A stretch of DNA of 64,000 nucleotides from Desulfamplus sp964425195 (lineage in GTDB: Bacteria > Desulfobacterota > Desulfobacteria > Desulfobacterales > Desulfobacteraceae), in contig CAYRLG010000017.1 of the NCBI GenBank assembly GCA_964425195.1, forward strand, positions 20,394-84,393. The letters run 5' to 3'. The notes beneath the pieces are model-generated. The model had not been told where the DNA came from. It saw only the letters and a program-made list of their open reading frames with translations, and made no database searches. A program made the translations under genes and the position numbers. Shown here piece by piece: positions 44,501 through 52,068 of the stretch. Each line of letters starts with the position of its first letter. Positions within the stretch are counted from its first letter, which is position 1.

Positions 44501-44698
44501 AAATTTTTGCAGGAAACCGCTGATGTAAAGGATATGCGTTTCTATTCCGAGCTTCTTACCAGTGCAGTCCGTTCCATACAGGGACAGGAAGAGGCTGAAG
44601 CAGATCAGAGCATCTTTGATTTCAGTGGATACAACAACCCTTTTGCAGGGGAGACCATAGATGATTTTGAACTGGTCTCATTTCTGGTTGTTGATTGA
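41528..44698 (+). CDS. SNF2-type helicase with N-terminal PLD-like domain
   Basis: This 1056-residue protein has a PLD-like N-terminal part (about residues 1-170, with LCQIKGNLLLIDEELMIQGSSSLE) followed by an SF2 motor. Motor motifs: IIADSVGLGKTFEAL (I), VVIDESHNFRNRT (II), LLLSATPVNN (III), VLIGTDCISEGQNLQDC (V) and QRFGRIDRIGS (VI). Such proteins are common in defence islands beside methylases. The start is TTG at 41528 with a weak SD; an internal ATG at residue 35 is possible. The canonical HKD of PLD nucleases is not seen, so nuclease activity is doubtful. It opens the plus-strand cargo. Confidence 0.85.
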   Translation: MDNSLIEKINNTLKTRKNCTVNIINDKLTLTVFSMLKKNLQNVRQINFIIREANSLPTNNELFREFELSPNDTLFNSYDIMEKNKLHHFEQARFMYDFINKHINIKKTSPLCQIKGNLLLIDEELMIQGSSSLEFSPKARKSKISRINFDSVIYESMDREQIAKARNTFNQIWNRPDFTEDYKAEILSSLESIYKEHAPEFLYYFTLHELFGTQLDEGVERFEKDNMHFKKTNIWNMLYDFQKDCVLSAIQKINKYNGCIIADSVGLGKTFEALAIIKYFELRQDNVLVLTPAKLYDNWNSFKGAYKDSLLDETFYYKIMFHTDLSRYKGESRSGWDLARFDWSKFDLVVIDESHNFRNRTEKEIGQTRYQRLLEEVIKQNRNTKVLLLSATPVNNSLNDLRNQISIITADRDDAFQEKGLPSILNLLSRTSRTLNLWEKEKDKDKESLLNLLPGDFYRLLEKLTISRSRKHITSYYGIKEVGRFPDKLKPDTYTPHIDSQGELLNFKETNMKLEELILAVYMPMKYIKSEYRAYYRERYQTKYNNKIIFSHEDREFVTAKLHRFNLFKRLDSSVFSFGETLRRLKERIDGYISLLENNMDANLPDNTLALDEDEDFLENDEPSLDYKYIIKVQHLNIKDFLTDLYYDKMVLDDLYSEIQTVLHEKRDNKLSTMKTVIQDKISRTPYNTGNRKVLIFTAFADTARYLYDSLAPELNTLHVTTAMISGSDKPRVSSDYIEKKFDSILSAFSPRSRVKSELSHDRQVDVLIGTDCISEGQNLQDCDCVINYDIQWNPVTLIQRFGRIDRIGSTNIQIKMVNFFPDIALNEYLSLEKRVKSKMVSANISSTGDEDILTPEMNDISFRNRQLERLREEVIDIDEAGDNISLTDLNMNEYLFELAEYIKQTPDIKKIPRGIYAVNKGEQDSGVIFCFKHGNDTVKPVNDSTLYPYYLIFIDKTGNVVYGNNRARELLKVYRKLCYGVRSPVKPLVEKFLQETADVKDMRFYSELLTSAVRSIQGQEEAEADQSIFDFSGYNNPFAGETIDDFELVSFLVVD

Positions 44699-44742
44699 TA
44701 GTTCCACATAGTCATTAATGAATTTAATCGAAGGAGATATTC

Positions 44743-45321
44743 ATGGAACCACTTAGCATTGCCACATCATTCGCTACAATTATTAGTTTAATATCTAATT
44801 TTAGATCAGAACGTGCTGGTAAAGATTTAAAGGATTTTATTGAATGGCTTGCAGAAAAGAAATGTGAAAATGTAATAAAACTTATCAACAATAATGGAGA
44901 GCTCAGCAATCAATTAATAACAATTCTTGAAATGAATCATCAATCTATTTTAAACAAACTGGAAGAATTGGATTTACAAATTGCTTCTATTGCGAGTCAG
45001 ATGGAAGGATTTTCTGGACTTGCCATATCACTTCATCAAGAATCGCTTCTTTCTGAACAGGCTATTAATATAATAAGACAGCTAATTGCTTCCGGTGCTC
45101 CAATGTTTATTGAGAAAAAAAGTTCCAGAGGTGAGAATGATGCATATATATTAATGAGTAAAGGAGCGGGAGACATACAATATGATGACCCTCAGTTTAT
45201 AGAAGATGATTTAAGAACATTACATACTTTTGGACTTTTAAGAATAGACGAAAGCCATAAGAATAGACGTTTTTCTATAACTCGTTTGGCAAGTAAAATA
45301 GTCAATAATATTGATTCTTGA
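44743..45321 (+). CDS. Unknown helical protein with winged-helix-like C-terminus
   Basis: The 192-residue product begins MEPLSIATSFATIISLISNF, a hydrophobic helix, followed by an amphipathic helical bundle (KLINNNGELSNQLITILEMNHQ). The C-terminal 60 residues (YILMSKGAGDIQYDDPQFIEDDLRTLHTFGLLRIDES...RFSITRLASKIV) look like a winged helix. The N-terminus recalls, perhaps only by convergence, the start of fungal STAND receptors. SD aaggagat is strong. It sits between the helicase and DUF4391 genes and I infer that it belongs to the same locus. Confidence 0.68.
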   Translation: MEPLSIATSFATIISLISNFRSERAGKDLKDFIEWLAEKKCENVIKLINNNGELSNQLITILEMNHQSILNKLEELDLQIASIASQMEGFSGLAISLHQESLLSEQAINIIRQLIASGAPMFIEKKSSRGENDAYILMSKGAGDIQYDDPQFIEDDLRTLHTFGLLRIDESHKNRRFSITRLASKIVNNIDS

Positions 45322-45357
45322 ATCAGTTGAATACATTTTTTCAATAGAGTTGATTCT

Positions 45358-46086
45358 ATGTTTAATATCCCACGTCAATACCAGGTAAACCGGAAAATAG
45401 CTCTGAAAACCATTGTTGCAGGAGATATGAAACCGGCTGAAAAGAAGACCCTCAAAAACAGACTCAAAGGAGTGCTGTTGACCCACCAGATCAGTGGTGA
45501 GGAGATCCCCTCCTACATTGATGCTCTCTACCGCTGTGAAGTGATCATGTTTCTTGATATTGAAATTAAAGAGATCCGGCAAGCTGAATCTATTGCTACC
45601 ATTTTTCATAAACTTATCAAGCCTCTATGTGTCATCCGCTTTCATGATAACATCCGGGAAGTTTACTCATTTGCACATAAGAGAGTCAGCGTAAAGGATG
45701 ATAACGAGGTTGTACTGGAACAGAGCGTGCTTACACCGTCCCAGCCCATTAAATCCAGCCATGAACAGGAGGGGCTTCTGTCAAAAGAACTTGATTTTGG
45801 AAACCTTGTGAACAGTGTCAATAAAAGAGATTTGTATATTGAAGCCATGGTAAAAGCTTTTATTGCAACGCATCCAGCACTTTTTTCTAAAATAACAGAG
45901 TTTTTAAATACTTCTATCTGGTATAACTGCAAAGAGATTTTAGATTTGCTTGAAAAATTAGAGATGCTGAAAAATTTGAATCAGCAGAAGAGAAAAGCAC
46001 TATTAGTAAAAGATAAAGTTTTGCTTAACAGCCATATAAATAGTGTTCTTGGTGAGTTAGAGTTGAAATTAGAGTCGTTAGTTTGA
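45358..46086 (+). CDS. DUF4391-family protein
   Basis: The sequence MFNIPRQYQVNRKIALKTIVAGDMKPAEKKTLKNRL...EEIPSYIDALYRCEVIMFLDIEIKEIRQAESIATIFHKLIKPLCVIRFHD fits the DUF4391 family, known mostly as a companion of type III methylases and SNF2-like helicases. Molecular role not known. The C-terminal 70 residues are helical. No clear SD is present, so coupling to the preceding gene or a weak start is possible. Its presence links the helicase to the Mod/Res genes further downstream. Confidence 0.75.
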   Translation: MFNIPRQYQVNRKIALKTIVAGDMKPAEKKTLKNRLKGVLLTHQISGEEIPSYIDALYRCEVIMFLDIEIKEIRQAESIATIFHKLIKPLCVIRFHDNIREVYSFAHKRVSVKDDNEVVLEQSVLTPSQPIKSSHEQEGLLSKELDFGNLVNSVNKRDLYIEAMVKAFIATHPALFSKITEFLNTSIWYNCKEILDLLEKLEMLKNLNQQKRKALLVKDKVLLNSHINSVLGELELKLESLV

Positions 46087-46109
46087 ATAATTAAAGAAGG
46101 TGATATTAA

Positions 46110-46373
46110 ATGCCAACAATATCAATGTTTTATGGAATAATAATAAGAATGTATTTTTCACCAGAAGAGCATAATCCGCCTCATTTTCATGCTTATTACA
46201 ATGAATATAGAGCATCATTCAGCATTGATTCTATTGAAATTATAGAAGGAGAATTGCCGAGAAAACAGAAAAGATTAGTGCAGGCATGGGCAGAGTTGCA
46301 TATTGATGAGCTTAGAGCAAATTGGCAGCTCGCTATGAATCAAGAGACTCTTTATAAAATTAATCCATTATAA
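46110..46373 (+). CDS. DUF4160 protein (paired with DUF2442)
   Basis: Begins MPTISMFYGIIIRMYFSPEEHNPPHFHAYYNEY, the unmistakable DUF4160 pattern with its HNPPHFHA motif. These small proteins almost always precede a DUF2442 gene, as here, in a toxin-antitoxin-like pair of unproven activity. The pair interrupts the run between DUF4391 and the methylase. Confidence 0.88.
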   Translation: MPTISMFYGIIIRMYFSPEEHNPPHFHAYYNEYRASFSIDSIEIIEGELPRKQKRLVQAWAELHIDELRANWQLAMNQETLYKINPL

Positions 46374-46396
46374 AGTATAAAGGAAGGAGATGAATT

Positions 46397-46639
46397 ATGT
46401 ATCAAGGAGTAATAGCCGTCAATGCAATGGATGATTATAAATTATTTTTATGTTTTGATAATGGAGAAAAGAAAATTTTTGATGCAAAGCCTATTTTATC
46501 TTATGGACGATTTAAAGAACTTAGTGATTTAAACCTGTTTAAAAAAGTTCGTGTTAGTTTTGATACTGTAGAATGGGAAAATGGTTTAGATTTAGACCCT
46601 GAATATCTTTATGCTAAAAGTAAGATAGTTATTCAGTAG
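46397..46639 (+). CDS. DUF2442 protein
   Basis: The 80-residue product has NAMDDYKLFLCFDNGEKKIFDAKPILSYGRFKELSDLNLFKKV and WENGLDLDPEYLYAKS, the DUF2442 signature. It has a strong SD (aaggaggag-like) and lies 24 bp after DUF4160. The two form a conserved pair often seen in mobile elements; function unproven. Confidence 0.88.
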   Translation: MYQGVIAVNAMDDYKLFLCFDNGEKKIFDAKPILSYGRFKELSDLNLFKKVRVSFDTVEWENGLDLDPEYLYAKSKIVIQ

Positions 46640-46725
46640 AATAAAAAGAGCAGAACTTATTGTCTGTTCTTATTTCATAATTAAAGTAAAACTTCACCGA
46701 ACACCACAGCAGGAAATTAGAATTT

Positions 46726-47160
46726 ATGATAATCAGAAATGCTACTCTTTCAGATATTGATGGTATTAATTTAATTAGGAATCTTGATACTCGTCATAAT
46801 TTAGATGAAATAAATGGTGAGCATATGAACGCATATACTAACTTGGAAGATCATGAATTGATTGTTGCTATTGAACTTGGTGTTATTGTTGGATTTATAA
46901 CGTTAGATGCTTACTTACATAGAAATACAGGAGTCTTATCGCTATTTGTGCATCCAGATTACCGAAATAATGCTATTGGAACAAAACTTCTTGAATACCT
47001 GCTTGATAAAGTGAAAAAACAAAACAAATTGACAGCCATTTATCTGCATGTGTCAGTGGATAACATAATAGCTATTAAGCTTTATAATGCCAATGGCTTT
47101 CACGAAGATAAAAGGAATCTTGATAAAGTGGTTATGTCGCTAAATTTAAGACTAAATTAA
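46726..47160 (+). CDS. GNAT-family N-acetyltransferase
   Basis: The GNAT fold is seen in VGFITLDAYLHRNTGVLSLFVHPDYRNNAIGTKLLEYLLDKV, where RNNAIG is the acetyl-CoA loop, and in VDNIIAIKLYNANGFHED. Substrate unknown. It lies 12 bp before the Shedu-like gene in the same direction, and the two may form one unit. It could modify a host or phage component, or be an antitoxin-like partner. Confidence 0.88.
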   Translation: MIIRNATLSDIDGINLIRNLDTRHNLDEINGEHMNAYTNLEDHELIVAIELGVIVGFITLDAYLHRNTGVLSLFVHPDYRNNAIGTKLLEYLLDKVKKQNKLTAIYLHVSVDNIIAIKLYNANGFHEDKRNLDKVVMSLNLRLN

Positions 47161-47171
47161 GGGCTAAAAAT

Positions 47172-47978
47172 ATGATAGGTCTTTATGATAAAGATTACAC
47201 AAAAGAACCTTCCGATGAAGACAAAAAAATATTTGAATCAATAAAAAAAAGTCAAATTATACAAGAAGGAAAAATACCGATACGAAAGACTTCAACTCGT
47301 GAATATCCCAAAAGCATTAGGCATTCCTTGAGTGATTTTCCAAATAATTATCTTGATTCTGTTGACCTTCAAAAAAAAGATGAGCTTGAAATAAAAATCA
47401 ATGAATTATCTGAAATACTTGATTCTGAGACTACAACTGAACGGACAATATTAAATTTTATTAAGGAAAATAGAGCATATTTTATAATTGCTTCGATTTT
47501 AAAACAATTTTTTAATTTTGGGCATCATGGAGCGTATTTATTTCCAGAGTTTCAACTTGGTAATTCATCTCAATGTGATTATTTGATTTTAGGAAAAAGT
47601 TCAGATGGTTGGCATTTCGTTTTTATAGAGCTGGAAGCTCCTTTAAATAAGATTACTTTAAAAAAGGGGGATTTAGGTGAAGCTTTTAGAAAAGGTATCT
47701 CACAAACTGAAGATTGGAATATCTGGATTGAGTGTCATTTTAACTCTCTTGTAGAATCGTTCAAAAAATATAAATATAATTTTCACTCTCTCCCTGATGA
47801 ATTTGTTTATTTAGATAAATCAAGAATTCATTATGTTGTTATAGCTGGTAGGCGGAGGGATTTTAAGGATAAAACATATAGAATTAGGAGAGAATATAAA
47901 CGCAATTCATTGCTAATTTTACATTATGATAATTTACTTGACTCAGCACGTAATATCATAGGTCAGATTACTTATTAA
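47172..47978 (+). CDS. Shedu/DUF4263-like nuclease-fold protein
   Basis: The C-terminal half has PEFQLGNSSQCDYLILGKSSDGWHFVFIELEAPLNKI, the D...ExE/ExK layout of the Shedu (SduA, DUF4263) PD-(D/E)XK domain, then VIAGRRRDF. The N-terminal 100 residues are a helical region typical of variable Shedu regulators. Shedu proteins are single-gene antiphage nucleases. Here a GNAT gene is placed directly upstream. The third catalytic position reads ELE rather than ELK, so activity needs testing. Confidence 0.8.
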   Translation: MIGLYDKDYTKEPSDEDKKIFESIKKSQIIQEGKIPIRKTSTREYPKSIRHSLSDFPNNYLDSVDLQKKDELEIKINELSEILDSETTTERTILNFIKENRAYFIIASILKQFFNFGHHGAYLFPEFQLGNSSQCDYLILGKSSDGWHFVFIELEAPLNKITLKKGDLGEAFRKGISQTEDWNIWIECHFNSLVESFKKYKYNFHSLPDEFVYLDKSRIHYVVIAGRRRDFKDKTYRIRREYKRNSLLILHYDNLLDSARNIIGQITY

Positions 47979-48008
47979 TGTATATATTGTTAAAGGAATT
48001 TTTTAATA

Positions 48009-50015
48009 ATGCCACACCCAAAAGTCCCACAAGAGATATCAAACCCAATAAGCGACAACATCCAGAAACTCGCCTCGCTGTTTCCTTCAGCCGTAAAAGA
48101 TGGAGAGCTTGACCTTGAAGCACTAAAGCAGGAATTAGGGCAATTTACAGAAGTTAGCACAGAAAAATACGAACTCACATGGGCGGGTAAACAACAAGCC
48201 AAACAGACAGCATTTACACCAATTCTCGGCAGAACCTTAAAATACATTCCAGAAGATAGCAAAAATCCAGAGACCACTCAAAACCTCTACATTGAAGGCG
48301 ATAATCTTGAAGTTCTAAAGCTGCTCCGTCAAAATTATTATGGTGCAGTGAAAATTATTTATATTGACCCACCTTACAACACTGGTAATGATTTCATCTA
48401 TAACGACAATTTCAGAATGACCAAACAGGAAAGCGACATTGCAGAAAGTAATATGTCAGATTTAGGCGAAAGATACATAGTTAATCGGAAAGACCATAAC
48501 CGCTATCATACCAATTGGTTAAATATGATGTATTCACGGCTAAGGCAGGCAAAAAATTTACTTACCGAAGATGGTGTAATTTTCGTCTCTTGTGATGAAG
48601 TGGAGCAACCAAGACTAAGAGTTGCGATGGATGAAATATTTGGACAAAGCAACTTTGTAGCTGACATGGTATGGGCGGCGGGGCGAAAGAATGATTCAAG
48701 ATTAATTTCAGTATCTCATGAGTACATAGTTTGCTACACAAGGAATGCTGATTATTTGAGAGAAAAGAAAAATATTTGGAGACAAAGAAAAAAAGGGCTG
48801 GAAGATATTTATAAAGAATATGCACGAATAAAGAAAATCCATAATGATGATTATGCGTCAATGACCAAAGGAATGAAAGAATGGTACAATAGTCTTGCAG
48901 ATGGACATCCCGCAAAGGCACACAAACATTACTGCCAAATAGATTCAAGAGGCGTTTACTTCGCGGCTGATATTTCATGGCCAGGAGGAGGCGGTCCTAA
49001 ATATGAAGTTTTACACCCGACTACAAAAATGCCAGTAAAAGTGCCTTCAAGAGGTTGGACGACCCCTGATACGCAGAAAATGAAAGATTGGATAGCAGAT
49101 GACCGAGTTCATTTTGGCGTAGATGAAACATCAGTGCCTTGCTTAAAAAAATATTTAAAAGATAGTGAAGTGCAAACGCCATACAGCGTTTTTTATCAGG
49201 ATGGACGAGCCGCTTCTAAACGGTTACGAGCCTTGTTAGATGGCGATATGTTTCCGTTTCCAAAGGATGAACAGGTTATTTATGAACTTGTAGCGATGTT
49301 AACAAAAGAATCTGACATTATCCTCGACTTCTTTTCTGGTTCTGCAACAAGTGCCCACGCAGTCATGCAACTCAACGCCGAAGACAACGGCAACCGCAAA
49401 TACATAATGGTTCAACTTCCTGAAACCTGTGATGAAAACTCCGAAGCATTCAAAGCTGGCTATAAAAATATATGCGAAATAGGTAAAGAACGCATCCGCC
49501 GTGCTGGTGAGAAAATTCTTGAAGAGAACAAAGACAAAGAGGGAATTGAAAATCTTGATGTCGGGTTCAAGGTATTCAGAGTGGGTGATACCAACATCAA
49601 CTGGCTGCATCAGGATTTAAGAGATGCTGACCTGTTTGACCACTATAACGCCAATGCTTCTGACAAGGACAAACTTGATTTTACTCCGGGATTTACTGAC
49701 CTTGATGTGGTTTATGAAATAATGCTGCGTCAGACAGATATTCCATTGTCATGCACGGTTGAACAGTTGAACCACATCGGTGAGAGAATTTATATCTTTG
49801 CAGACAGCTTTCTTGTCTGTCTTGAGCAGACCATTAACAGAGAGCTTGTGGACAGATTGGCAGCCATAGAACCCCTTCCAGTCAAATTTGTCTTCCGTGA
49901 CAGTGCCTTTGATGATGATATTGCACTCAAGGATGAAACATTCAGAATGCTCAGTGCCCTGATTGAACGGAACAGCGGCGGAGAGAAGCAGACTTATACA
50001 GTTGAGTTTATTTGA
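48009..50015 (+). CDS. mod: Type III restriction-modification methylase (Mod)
   Basis: This is a beta-class adenine-N6 methyltransferase: DPPYNTGNDFIYNDNF (motif IV) precedes DFFSGSATSAHAVMQL (motif I). The target-recognition region lies between about residues 225 and 400. The N-terminal EGDNLEVLKLLRQNYYGAVKIIYIDPPYNTG layout is standard for Mod. At 668 residues it is full-length. Its partner Res lies 2 kb downstream, separated by an ATPase/nuclease-like pair. Specificity cannot be read from sequence. Confidence 0.93.
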   Translation: MPHPKVPQEISNPISDNIQKLASLFPSAVKDGELDLEALKQELGQFTEVSTEKYELTWAGKQQAKQTAFTPILGRTLKYIPEDSKNPETTQNLYIEGDNLEVLKLLRQNYYGAVKIIYIDPPYNTGNDFIYNDNFRMTKQESDIAESNMSDLGERYIVNRKDHNRYHTNWLNMMYSRLRQAKNLLTEDGVIFVSCDEVEQPRLRVAMDEIFGQSNFVADMVWAAGRKNDSRLISVSHEYIVCYTRNADYLREKKNIWRQRKKGLEDIYKEYARIKKIHNDDYASMTKGMKEWYNSLADGHPAKAHKHYCQIDSRGVYFAADISWPGGGGPKYEVLHPTTKMPVKVPSRGWTTPDTQKMKDWIADDRVHFGVDETSVPCLKKYLKDSEVQTPYSVFYQDGRAASKRLRALLDGDMFPFPKDEQVIYELVAMLTKESDIILDFFSGSATSAHAVMQLNAEDNGNRKYIMVQLPETCDENSEAFKAGYKNICEIGKERIRRAGEKILEENKDKEGIENLDVGFKVFRVGDTNINWLHQDLRDADLFDHYNANASDKDKLDFTPGFTDLDVVYEIMLRQTDIPLSCTVEQLNHIGERIYIFADSFLVCLEQTINRELVDRLAAIEPLPVKFVFRDSAFDDDIALKDETFRMLSALIERNSGGEKQTYTVEFI

Positions 50016-50032
50016 TATTTGATAGGTGAAAT

Positions 50033-51427
50033 ATGAATATAATATTGAAAAATATAGGTATCTTTAAACAGGCTGAATATGAACTCGGAGACCTGACTAT
50101 TATCTGTGGAGAAAATAATACAGGCAAGACCTACGCCACTTACTCATTGTATGGATTCTATGATTTCTGGAAAAATGTTTTTTTGATTAAAGTTCCTGAA
50201 CCTGAAATTACAAAATTAATGGAAACCGGTATTATCACCATCCCGTTAGAGATTGACAAACAACAGATTGATGCTCAATTACAGCGTGCCTGTGAGCAAT
50301 ATTCCAGGTTTCTCCCCAGAATTCTGGCTGCACAGGAGAGGTATTTCAAGAGTGCATCTTTCCTGATAACATTGCAGGAAAAAGAGATACTCATTCTTGA
50401 TACCTATAGCAAAAGCTGGCGAACTCCCAAAAGCGAGATGATGCAAATTGTAAAAGAGTCAGGAAAAAACGAGGTTTCTGTAAGTCTGATACTGGATAAG
50501 GCAGAACTTGATTCACCGTCAGTAAGAATAAATATAGTACATGCAATTGGAGAGTCTTTAAAAGAGATAATTTTTGGCAATACCTTTTCAGATATTTTTA
50601 TTGCCAGTGCTGAAAGAACAGGTGCGGTTATTTTTAAAGATCAGCTCAATATTAAACAAAATACGCTGATTAAAGAGGTAGTCAAAAATCCTGATGTCGA
50701 TATACAGCAGATAATCACCAGTATTTACAATTCAAACTACGCATTACCAGTAGAGCGTAATATTGATTTTATCAGAGCACTGGAAAACATATCAAAAAAA
50801 GAGAGCATTATTGCAAAGGAATTTCCTGATCTGTTAGATGATTTCGCTGATATTATTGGCGGAGAATACAAGGTTGGTAAAGACGGTCTTTATTACGTTC
50901 CAAAATCAGGCAGAGTAAAACTCAGTATGGGTGAAAGCTCAAGTTCTGTTCGCTCACTACTGGATATCGGCTTTTATTTAAGGCATCTTGCAGAAAAAGG
51001 CGACATGCTGATGATTGATGAACCTGAACTGAATCTGCATCCATCCAATCAAAGACGACTTGCAAGACTGATTGCCAGCTTGATTAATATAGGAATTAAA
51101 GTGTTTATCACTACTCATAGCGACTATCTTGTTAAAGAGCTCAATACATTGATAATGTTTAAGAGCACAAAAGAGTCTGACAATACAAAATCTTTATTGC
51201 ATAAGTATAAATACAAAGAGTCTGAGTTGATCTCCCATGATAAAATCAAGGTCTTTATATCTGATAAGGAGAAGATACTGATTGATGGAAACTCAAAAAA
51301 AACCACAATCCAGACACTTGTACAGGCAAAGATTGATCCATTCTATGGAATAGAGGCTCGCAGTTTTGACAAGACCATTGAAGAGATGAACCATATTCAG
51401 GAATCCATTATTTTAGGAAGAAAATAG
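50033..51427 (+). CDS. AAA (ABC/OLD-like) ATPase
   Basis: It has Walker A TIICGENNTGKTYATY, a signature-like GESSSSVRSLLDI, Walker B MLMIDEPELNLHPSNQRR and switch VFITTHSDYLV, so it is an SMC/OLD-type ATPase with an inserted helical arm. No TOPRIM domain follows, unlike true OLD nucleases. It starts 18 bp after mod and stops 3 bp before the next gene; that gene has a nuclease-like motif, so the two probably form an ATPase/effector pair. Confidence 0.85.
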   Translation: MNIILKNIGIFKQAEYELGDLTIICGENNTGKTYATYSLYGFYDFWKNVFLIKVPEPEITKLMETGIITIPLEIDKQQIDAQLQRACEQYSRFLPRILAAQERYFKSASFLITLQEKEILILDTYSKSWRTPKSEMMQIVKESGKNEVSVSLILDKAELDSPSVRINIVHAIGESLKEIIFGNTFSDIFIASAERTGAVIFKDQLNIKQNTLIKEVVKNPDVDIQQIITSIYNSNYALPVERNIDFIRALENISKKESIIAKEFPDLLDDFADIIGGEYKVGKDGLYYVPKSGRVKLSMGESSSSVRSLLDIGFYLRHLAEKGDMLMIDEPELNLHPSNQRRLARLIASLINIGIKVFITTHSDYLVKELNTLIMFKSTKESDNTKSLLHKYKYKESELISHDKIKVFISDKEKILIDGNSKKTTIQTLVQAKIDPFYGIEARSFDKTIEEMNHIQESIILGRK

Positions 51428-51429
51428 TT

Positions 51430-51975
51430 ATGCCACTGACTACTTTAAAGTCTATCCTGAATAGAGGCAGATTTGGAGAGATAAAAAGCGAAACAGCATA
51501 CTTGCAAGAGAGTGATAAAAGTGCTGAACTCAAACTTGTCAAAATCAGTAATATTTCAGGAGACTCTATTTTACTCTCATTTGATGGTGCAAAAACAGAT
51601 ACCCTGTTTCAGAAGGGCAACGGACAGAATATGCGGTGCGATTATCTTCTGATTTCCAATGGAGTTGCCTATTTTATAGAGCTTAAGACAAGTCCAAAAT
51701 CAGAAGAGAGATATTATGAAGATTGCATCAGGAAATTCAAGGCTGTTCAGTGTATTGCTGATTACATTGATAGTGTAATTGAGAGATTTTACAAAAAAAA
51801 CAAGATATTCTCTGCATTAGAAAAACGATATATATTGATCTACAAGGCACCTCCAATTAATACAAGCCTGACAAGCAGGAAACCAAAAGAGACGCCAGTA
51901 CATGATAAACCTGAACAGATGCTCTGTTTGCCCGTAAAGAATGACGCGGAAGTTGATATATCTATTTTGGGCTGA
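51430..51975 (+). CDS. PD-(D/E)XK-like protein paired with the AAA ATPase
   Basis: The core MRCDYLLISNGVAYFIELKTSPKSEERYYEDCIRKFKA fits a D...ExK nuclease motif with a following helix. The rest of the 181-residue protein is unfamiliar. It starts 3 bp after the ATPase stop, a strong hint of a two-subunit complex. I know no named defence system with exactly this pair placed between mod and res. The call of nuclease is from motif only. Confidence 0.65.
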   Translation: MPLTTLKSILNRGRFGEIKSETAYLQESDKSAELKLVKISNISGDSILLSFDGAKTDTLFQKGNGQNMRCDYLLISNGVAYFIELKTSPKSEERYYEDCIRKFKAVQCIADYIDSVIERFYKKNKIFSALEKRYILIYKAPPINTSLTSRKPKETPVHDKPEQMLCLPVKNDAEVDISILG

Positions 51976-52068
51976 CTGCGATCAGAGACAATACTCTGGC
52001 CAAATTGTAATCCGAATAACAGAAGAGTTCGATTCCCTAAAAACGATACTCAGCAATGAAAGAGAAAA

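Noticed and set aside
51976..52068. Possible additional short gene between the nuclease-like gene and res
   Set aside because: The 93-bp gap has no ATG with SD and reads as leader for res.
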